Shown in pieces: positions 1 through 5,679 of a stretch of 11,182 bases of DNA; position 1 is the first letter of the stretch, and each line of letters starts with the position of its first letter. A program made the translations under genes and the position numbers. The notes below the pieces were generated by a model, which saw only the letters and a program-made list of their open reading frames with translations, ran no database searches and was not told the origin of the DNA. The stretch covers positions 1 through 11,182 of the forward strand of contig JACMQE010000039.1 of the NCBI GenBank assembly GCA_014377145.1, in the 5' to 3' direction. Source of the DNA: Glaciimonas sp. GTDB taxonomy: Bacteria; Pseudomonadota; Gammaproteobacteria; Burkholderiales; Burkholderiaceae.

Positions 1-444
1 AGGCAGTAATTGAGCAAGAATAAATTGACTTTGAAAGCCCCATTCGAGATTATTTTTTTGAATCCACCAAAATAGCCAGCAGATTAAAAAAAATCCGAGC
101 CAATTGTTTTTTTCTCCCTTAGTTTCCTTCCAAATAACCCAGAAAAGTATGCACACCATGGACTGCAGTGCATAGTTAACAATTATTAGAAACCAACCTT
201 GCCCCTTAAAAAAGGCTAGATCAAGCCAAAAGAACAAGCGCGCTAAAACAATGCGATGTTCATTGTGTTGTGCCCACCATGCTGACCAATCTCCGGATGT
301 TACTTTGACGTAAAATCCCAAATAGCCATCCCACATATCCCAAAAAGGAATAGGGGAATACGCTCTTATGCCACCAATAATTGCCAGTCCAACGAAAATA
401 ATGGAAGATAGCAGAAATAGCGTGCTTATTCTTTTTTCAGTCAT
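1..444 (-). CDS. Multispanning membrane protein, GT-C-like glycosyltransferase candidate (partial, N-terminal 148 residues)
   Basis: An open frame starts at an ATG at 442-444 and stays open to the window edge, so the C-terminus is missing. The 148 visible residues show a hydrophobic segment at about residues 9-27, a loop with PFWDMWD (D36, D39) and a conserved-looking HNEHR (residues 60-64), then hydrophobic segments near 76-104 and 114-130. An acidic pair just after the first membrane helix is typical of GT-C glycosyltransferases, which use polyprenyl-phosphate sugars on the periplasmic side. The start lies 13 nt after the DprE2-like stop codon, so the gene is probably cotranscribed with the polyprenyl-phospho-pentose genes. 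I infer that it may be the transferase using their product. The family is recognised only by general features, and no enzymatic activity can be assigned. It is AT-rich compared with the DprE1 and UbiA genes. Confidence 0.75.
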   Translation of the reverse strand, partial: MTEKRISTLFLLSSIIFVGLAIIGGIRAYSPIPFWDMWDGYLGFYVKVTSGDWSAWWAQHNEHRIVLARLFFWLDLAFFKGQGWFLIIVNYALQSMVCILFWVIWKETKGEKNNWLGFFLICWLFWWIQKNNLEWGFQSQFILAQLLP

Positions 445-457
445 TATCTTAATTTAT

Positions 458-1204
458 TCAAATATCCATTTTATTGAAGATAAATCGAGGTAAATGTCTG
501 ATCACCATCATAATTAAGCCCCATTTTTTTGGCGCATAAATAACAGGTACTGAAGTTTCAATACCCTTAACTATTGATTGGGCTACAGTTTTAACATCTG
601 CGAGTTTTACCCCCTTGCTCTTGATCTCCGCGGTCATAGGTGTGTCTGTGGGGCCAGGTTTGATTAGCATGATCTTGACATTTGAACCTGCCAGTCTATG
701 TTGCAGTCCCTGTGCATATCGCGTCACCAAACCCTTGGCAGAGCCGTAAACATAGTTTGATTTTCGCCCTCGATCTCCTGCTACAGATCCAATAATGGCT
801 AGCTTGCCTTTGTTAGATTTTTCCATATGCCCTGCAAATGCCTCTGCAAACAAAATTGGCGATATGCCATTGAGTTGCAACACTTCCTGGTTCAACACTA
901 AATCTTGCTGGCATTCTTTTTGATCGGGTAACGATCCATGCGCAATCAATACAATATCTGGCACACCTTCTGCGCATACGTGGTCCACCCATTCACGAAT
1001 CCGAACTGGGTCCATGAATTCAGTGGTGTTGACGGTGATATTTGACTGAGAGCTTCTAACGCGTAGATCTTGAGCTACGCGTTCTGTTCGAGCCTGATCG
1101 CGTCCAAGCAAAATCAGGTTTTGTGGAGATTCGGCCACCCATAAACGAGCGCAATGCTCTGCCATGGCTGAAGTCGCACCGACGATGACAATTTTTTGAA
1201 CCAC
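458..1204 (-). CDS. DprE2-like short-chain dehydrogenase (polyprenyl-phospho-2-keto-pentose reductase)
   Basis: This is a 248-residue short-chain dehydrogenase/reductase. A Rossmann motif GATSAMAE lies at residues 9-16. The catalytic serine is probably S140 in IIGSVAGDRGRKSN, and the YxxxK pair is Y153 and K157 in YVYGSAK. The SVAGDRGR...YVYGSAK stretch and a hydrophobic, basic C-terminal tail (about 228-248) are typical of DprE2. DprE2 reduces decaprenylphosphoryl-2-keto-erythro-pentofuranose with NAD(P)H to the arabinofuranose form. Translation appears to begin at a GTG (1202-1204), one base after the stop of the DprE1-like gene, with a GGGAA ribosome-binding site inside that gene's last codons. 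This arrangement suggests translational coupling with its oxidase partner. Pairing with DprE1 strongly supports the assignment over a generic SDR; the exact polyprenyl and sugar substrates are inferred. Confidence 0.88.
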   Translation of the reverse strand: MVQKIVIVGATSAMAEHCARLWVAESPQNLILLGRDQARTERVAQDLRVRSSQSNITVNTTEFMDPVRIREWVDHVCAEGVPDIVLIAHGSLPDQKECQQDLVLNQEVLQLNGISPILFAEAFAGHMEKSNKGKLAIIGSVAGDRGRKSNYVYGSAKGLVTRYAQGLQHRLAGSNVKIMLIKPGPTDTPMTAEIKSKGVKLADVKTVAQSIVKGIETSVPVIYAPKKWGLIMMVIRHLPRFIFNKMDI

Positions 1205-1205
1205 T

Positions 1206-2498
1206 TTAATTTCCCATTAATCGACGTGACATAGCAGAGCTGATGCCAGGGTCGCGGTATTTCACAAATTCGGCGAGGTTTGGATAACCTGCCTCGAATA
1301 AATCTCTAGGCATGCACGAATCTTTGGCCGGATAAATTCGCCCCCCGGCATCTCTAACAATGTCATCTAGGCAACGCAAGAGGGCTAATGTCTTTTCACC
1401 CTTGTTTGGAAAGTCTAGTGCCAACGTGACCCCTGGCATTGGGAAACTCATCATGCCTACAGATTTACGTTCACCAAACGTTTTAAGTACCGCCAAGAAT
1501 GATCCTTCACCAGAGCGTGCGATCTCTTTCAACATGGCTAATACTGCAGCCTGCCCCATTTCACGCGGTACTACGCTTTGGTACTGATAAAAACCTTTGG
1601 GGCCGTATATCCGGTTCCAATTGCGCACATTGTCCAGGGGGTGAAAGAAGGGTTCGTAGTGGACCAAGGCTTTTGCCCGCTTGCGGGCTTGCAATTGGTA
1701 ATACGCCAAATTGAAAGGGCGCAGACTCAGTTTGTTCACCAGCGAAATCGGCGGCACCAGTGGTACCGATATGCCTCCAACTGCGGGTACTGGCCCATCT
1801 TGCACATCCACATGGTTACCACGCATGAATACACCGCGACCACGCCCGTTCAGGCAGTCAATCCAAGATACGGTGTGTTCCCAACTTGCCTCAGACGAGT
1901 CTGCTAACTGAAAAAATTCTGACAACGCATGAAATGGAACGTTTTCGGTTTCCAGCCAAGGGCCTTGAATGCGCCGCAGTTGCAAAGTGGCTTGAGACAC
2001 AACACCTGTCAAGCCCATGCCACCCACAGTGGCTGCAAACCAGTCGGCTTGGTGGTCTGGCCCGCAATCAATTACTCCACCATCTGTCCGTAACAGGCGC
2101 AGGGTTTTGACGTGATCGCCAAATGAACCCCGCACATGGTGATTTTTGCCATGCACATCGTTGGCGATGGCACCGCCAACTGTAATGAGTTGTGTCCCTG
2201 GCGTTACTGGCAACATCCAGCCACGTGGAACAACCAGCCTTTGGATGTCACACAGCAAGACCCCGGTTTCACAGGTCACAACGCCCGAATCATCATCAAA
2301 TGCAATGAACTTATCCAAGCCAAGTGTCGTCCACAAAACCCCATCTGGATTTAGGCACACATCGCCATAACTGCGCCCATTGCCAAAAGGCAATGCTTTT
2401 GCAGCTTTGCTAAGCGGCAATTTGTCAGTTTGGTTGAGCGCAACGAGGTGATGGGCATAAGTGCCCAACCGCCCCCATGAAGAAATTGGCACGGTCAT
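1206..2498 (-). CDS. DprE1-like FAD-dependent oxidase (polyprenylphospho-ribose 2'-oxidase)
   Basis: This 430-residue flavoprotein matches the DprE1 family. The FAD-binding half carries GRSYGD (41-46), PVTPGTQ (97-103), VGGAIANDVHGKNHH (107-121) and GSFGDHV (124-130). The C-terminal substrate half carries GFYQYQ (302-307), AVLKTFG (336-342), SFPMPG (351-356) and YPAKDS (389-394). K339 and K392 appear to match the active-site lysines K367 and K418 of the mycobacterial enzyme. DprE1 oxidises the 2'-hydroxyl of decaprenylphosphoryl-ribose to the keto form that DprE2 then reduces. The residue aligned with mycobacterial Cys387, the target of covalent benzothiazinones, is Ala360 here. The ATG (2496-2498) overlaps the upstream UbiA stop by four bases (ATGA), suggesting translational coupling. 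Length is close to the family norm of about 460, with a shorter N-terminus. Confidence 0.92.
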   Translation of the reverse strand: MTVPISSWGRLGTYAHHLVALNQTDKLPLSKAAKALPFGNGRSYGDVCLNPDGVLWTTLGLDKFIAFDDDSGVVTCETGVLLCDIQRLVVPRGWMLPVTPGTQLITVGGAIANDVHGKNHHVRGSFGDHVKTLRLLRTDGGVIDCGPDHQADWFAATVGGMGLTGVVSQATLQLRRIQGPWLETENVPFHALSEFFQLADSSEASWEHTVSWIDCLNGRGRGVFMRGNHVDVQDGPVPAVGGISVPLVPPISLVNKLSLRPFNLAYYQLQARKRAKALVHYEPFFHPLDNVRNWNRIYGPKGFYQYQSVVPREMGQAAVLAMLKEIARSGEGSFLAVLKTFGERKSVGMMSFPMPGVTLALDFPNKGEKTLALLRCLDDIVRDAGGRIYPAKDSCMPRDLFEAGYPNLAEFVKYRDPGISSAMSRRLMGN

Positions 2499-3925
2499 AT
2501 GTGAACAGTACCGAGCAACATGAAGGCTGCAAAAAACACACCTGCAGCCAAACTACCCTTGTCTTTAACGGCAAAAATCAACGGGTCATCGTGCATTTCT
2601 CCACGATGTGCACGTAGCCACAACCAGCTGACCCAAAACACCATGACGGGCACAGTGCCCCACACCCATTCTGGTTGAACATACAAGCGCTGGATTTCCG
2701 GGCTATTCAAATACAAGGCCAACACCAATACAGACATAAACCCTGAGGCAATGCCCAGCATCTGAATCAAGGGGGCATCATCAGTGAAATAACCACGCCC
2801 ATGGGCTCTATGCTTGCCATTCAACAGCTGAACTTGCAACTCCGCAAAGCGCTTGATGAACGCCAATGAAAGGAACAGGAAGACGGAAAACGCCAGCAAC
2901 CAAAATGACATGGCGCTACCAACTGCGGCTGCACCGGCAACAACACGCAAGGTGTAAAGAATCGCAAGTGTCATGCAATCGATCAAGACCAACTGCTTAA
3001 GCTTCACTGAGTAGATGCACGTCAACAGAAAGTACAGTAAAAGCCATTGCAAGAAACCTGCGCCAACATAGGCCCCCACTATGCAACTGCAAACGAATAG
3101 CAGCGGCCCCAATATTGCACCCTTCCAAACCGGTACAGCACCACACGCAAATGGGCGTTTGCACTTGCGAGGGTGTTGCCGGTCACTTTCCAAGTCGAGC
3201 AAATCGTTGGCGATATAGACAGACGAGGCACACAGGCTAAACGCGATAAATGCCCAGAATAATGACGTCCACGCAGCGAGATCTGCTACTCGATGGGCTG
3301 CCACCAACGGTACAAGTAAAAGGGCATTTTTCAGCCATTGATGAACACGTAGTGCTTTGGCCCAGACCGTGGACTTGGAATTGAGGCCCTCGAACACTTC
3401 TTCCACTTCAGAGGAGGCCGTTACGTCAGTAACCAACTGGCTGGACGCATTAACCACAATTGCTCTGCGCGCATGACGCCACACTTCAAGGTCTGGTGTT
3501 GAATTGCCGGCATAGTCAAACCCTTTGTCTCCAAATTTTTCAACCAATGCCTTGGCTTTGTGGCGTCCTTCTAAATTGACGGTGCCATCGCTCGCCATGA
3601 CTTCATCAAAGAACCCCAAATGGGCCGCAATGGGCTCTGCTATTGAGCGATCCGATGCCGTGCACAAGATCAAGCGACGCCCTGATGCATGCTGGCCACG
3701 CAACCATTGAAGGAGATCTTGGTTGTAGGGCAAAACTGCAGGGTCAAAGGGAACTTTGCTAGCAATCCACTGCTTAAGCTCTGCTTTACCTTTTGTGATC
3801 AAAACCCAAGGTAGCTTCGCCACCGACAATGGTGATGCTTTGAGTAAACCAAAGGCTGACTCATGCAGCATGTCTGTGAGGATAAGTGTGCCGTCCAGAT
3901 CGACAACTAATATGCACTGATTCAA
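2495..3925 (-). CDS. HAD phosphatase-UbiA fusion, 5-phosphoribosyl-polyprenyl-phosphate synthase-like
   Basis: This is a two-domain protein of 476 residues. Residues 1 to about 165 form a HAD-like phosphatase: DLDGT at 9-13, LCTASD at 87-92, and a GNSTPD metal-binding loop at 140-145. Residues from about 185 to 476 form a UbiA prenyltransferase with several membrane helices. Its first aspartate motif is NDLLDLESDRQHPRKCKRP (239-257) and its second region is YSVKLK...D316...YTLRVVAG. The mycobacterial homologue (Rv3806c) transfers 5-phosphoribose from PRPP to decaprenyl phosphate. A fused phosphatase could remove the 5-phosphate to give the DprE1 substrate, but that is inference. The start is a TTG (3923-3925) because an in-frame TGA lies two codons upstream and the next ATG (residue 19) would delete the catalytic DxDGT motif. 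The preceding gap of 45 nt is the longest between genes of the cluster. Confidence 0.87.
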   Translation of the reverse strand: MNQCILVVDLDGTLILTDMLHESAFGLLKASPLSVAKLPWVLITKGKAELKQWIASKVPFDPAVLPYNQDLLQWLRGQHASGRRLILCTASDRSIAEPIAAHLGFFDEVMASDGTVNLEGRHKAKALVEKFGDKGFDYAGNSTPDLEVWRHARRAIVVNASSQLVTDVTASSEVEEVFEGLNSKSTVWAKALRVHQWLKNALLLVPLVAAHRVADLAAWTSLFWAFIAFSLCASSVYIANDLLDLESDRQHPRKCKRPFACGAVPVWKGAILGPLLFVCSCIVGAYVGAGFLQWLLLYFLLTCIYSVKLKQLVLIDCMTLAILYTLRVVAGAAAVGSAMSFWLLAFSVFLFLSLAFIKRFAELQVQLLNGKHRAHGRGYFTDDAPLIQMLGIASGFMSVLVLALYLNSPEIQRLYVQPEWVWGTVPVMVFWVSWLWLRAHRGEMHDDPLIFAVKDKGSLAAGVFFAAFMLLGTVHI

Positions 3926-3970
3926 ATCTCAAGTCTTTCGTAAGTTGCGAAAATACAGATAGAGCGATAA

Positions 3971-5671
3971 CTAGGTAGATTCCAATACTGGAACTCGATT
4001 GCCAGTGTTGTCAATATCAAAAATATTACTACCAGATAATTGAAGCGTAGTGACATGGTAACCAGCTTGTTTGGCTATTAAGCAAAAACATCTTTCCCAT
4101 GCATGCGCTAAAGTCCCATCCTGTTTCCCGTTCTCAGCCTCGAATGTAATTGAGTCGGCTTCGCAATTTTTAATTGAATTTAATGCTGAAGGCACAAACC
4201 AAAACATACTCCCGCCAAAAAATGCCAGCTCAGGGGTAGGTGAATTCGTCTTGCTGCCAGTAGAGTGAAGTATTTTCGAAACTTGCGTTTTATTTGCTCC
4301 CCAGTAATCTGTATGGGTTAGAAAGTAGCGATGAGGACCGACCAGTCCGCATTGTCCGTTACGTAAAAGTGCAATAGCTCTAAGAGCTGTCAATGAGTCA
4401 CCACATAGTGGCCCGATAAGTTCACGACGCCAAGCCCCACCTTTTTCACTATATTTACTTTTCTTTGAATGAAGCTTAAGTACTGCGTCGTAATTATCCA
4501 GTTTTCCAGTGCGATATAGTGAAATGAATGGACCGATATCACGTCCTTTATTATTACAAAGAACAACGCTCAAAGGTATCTTTTGTTCGTGGCATGTATC
4601 TAGTATTTTAGGTAAATCCGCTTCAAATGGCGTTGTTATGAAGAGGTCAAATGGTTCTATTATATTTATTAAGTAACTTAAAATTTCCGGTAATAAATCA
4701 AGATAGTACAAATGCAGCACTACTGCAATTTTTCTATTTTTGGAAAATGGATATGTGGCATCAACAATTTGTCGTGTGACTCCCATGGAGTCTTGTTGTC
4801 CATTAAATTCAGTAAGACCTGATGCGCTTGATTTATAGTAATTTTGTGATGCATCTATCGCTTCTCTGACGGTTGTAAGTAGTTTTTTACTACACGTCTT
4901 CCATATTTCATCTAAATTCAAATTATGCGGATTCGTACGAAGAACCTCTGATTTGACAAAGCCAAATTCAGTTGCAATAGACTTGGCATCAAAGTGTGTC
5001 CAATTAACATCTTTGTATGTTTTCCATGGCCTCAGGGTTAACCAGTTGGTTATTCTTTTTGAATCCCTTAAAGATCGAATATATGCTATGGTCCCCGTTA
5101 TTTTTTTTATAAAGGAGGGTTTGTAAACACATCGAGTAAGTATGGCTAGGATGAGAAAATGTTTACTTAGGCCTATTTCGAAATTTAGAACTACTTCTAA
5201 TTTTGTATTGACGGGTTGAATAGTTTTTGAGTATTCGAGTAACCATTGCTTAGAAAAATTTCTAAAATTAAAATACAAAAGATAGGACTGAATATGCCAA
5301 CCGAATTGCGATGAGCTAGTTACACCTAATACGGCTTCTTTGGCGGCGGTGTTAGATATAGATTGCAGTAGATTAATAAATTTTATTTCATCTAGGAGTA
5401 ATACGCTTGAGTTTATTAAAAATAAACCAGATATATCCCGCTCTTGCAAGGCGAATATTATTCCAACGCGATAGCTGTAAAAATCGTATCCAATATTAGG
5501 ACGTTTAATTACGGTGGTACTTTTTATGTCCACTGGTAGTAGGGGTGTTTCTGCACAAGTGCTGACTACAAAAATTTTGTCTGCAACTTTTTCAATACTT
5601 TTTAAAAGTTCTATGAAATTTGAGCTCCAATTATTACTGGGATCAAAATGTGCAACAACTGCAATTTTCAT
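3971..5671 (-). CDS. Rhamnan synthesis F family protein (RgpF-like glycosyltransferase), two modules
   Basis: This 566-residue protein resembles the rhamnan synthesis F family named after streptococcal RgpF, which takes part in rhamnose polysaccharide assembly. The C-terminal module (about 313-555) has the typical pattern: VVLHLYY (317-323), NNKGRDIGPF (373-382), YDAVLKLHSKKS (394-405), then GAWRRELIGPL (412-422). The N-terminal module (1 to about 200) starts with VVAHFD (5-10) and has RPNIGYDFYSYR (57-68), which looks like a diverged copy of the same fold. No signal peptide is evident, so it is probably cytoplasmic. The gene is very AT-rich and contains a run of eight A residues (coding sense) at 5101-5108. 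It starts 8 nt after the WbsX fusion's stop, with a weak ribosome-binding site. A rhamnose donor fits the neighbouring rfbC, but linkage and acceptor cannot be read from the sequence. Confidence 0.82.
   Translation of the reverse strand: MKIAVVAHFDPSNNWSSNFIELLKSIEKVADKIFVVSTCAETPLLPVDIKSTTVIKRPNIGYDFYSYRVGIIFALQERDISGLFLINSSVLLLDEIKFINLLQSISNTAAKEAVLGVTSSSQFGWHIQSYLLYFNFRNFSKQWLLEYSKTIQPVNTKLEVVLNFEIGLSKHFLILAILTRCVYKPSFIKKITGTIAYIRSLRDSKRITNWLTLRPWKTYKDVNWTHFDAKSIATEFGFVKSEVLRTNPHNLNLDEIWKTCSKKLLTTVREAIDASQNYYKSSASGLTEFNGQQDSMGVTRQIVDATYPFSKNRKIAVVLHLYYLDLLPEILSYLINIIEPFDLFITTPFEADLPKILDTCHEQKIPLSVVLCNNKGRDIGPFISLYRTGKLDNYDAVLKLHSKKSKYSEKGGAWRRELIGPLCGDSLTALRAIALLRNGQCGLVGPHRYFLTHTDYWGANKTQVSKILHSTGSKTNSPTPELAFFGGSMFWFVPSALNSIKNCEADSITFEAENGKQDGTLAHAWERCFCLIAKQAGYHVTTLQLSGSNIFDIDNTGNRVPVLEST
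3985..4014 (-). promoter_or_regulatory. Possible sigma-70 promoter for the UbiA-DprE1-DprE2 module
   Basis: On the minus strand a perfect TTGACA (4009-4014) is followed after 18 bases by CAGTAT (3985-3990). It lies in the last codons of the RgpF-like gene, about 60 bases before the TTG start of the HAD-UbiA gene. The -35 is ideal but the -10 matches only three of six consensus positions, and the hexamer lies in coding sequence, so chance is a real alternative. It would give the pentose module its own expression. Confidence 0.2.
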
Positions 5672-5679
5672 ATGTATAT

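Noticed and set aside
1360..2370. Several plus-strand open frames of 66-109 residues opposite the DprE1-like gene
   Set aside because: They overlap one another and a clearly coding minus-strand flavoprotein, and none shows a recognisable domain.
3934..3952. A short hairpin (TTTCG/CGAAA) in the gap between the RgpF-like and HAD-UbiA genes
   Set aside because: The stem is only about five AT-rich pairs with no T-tract, too weak to call a terminator.
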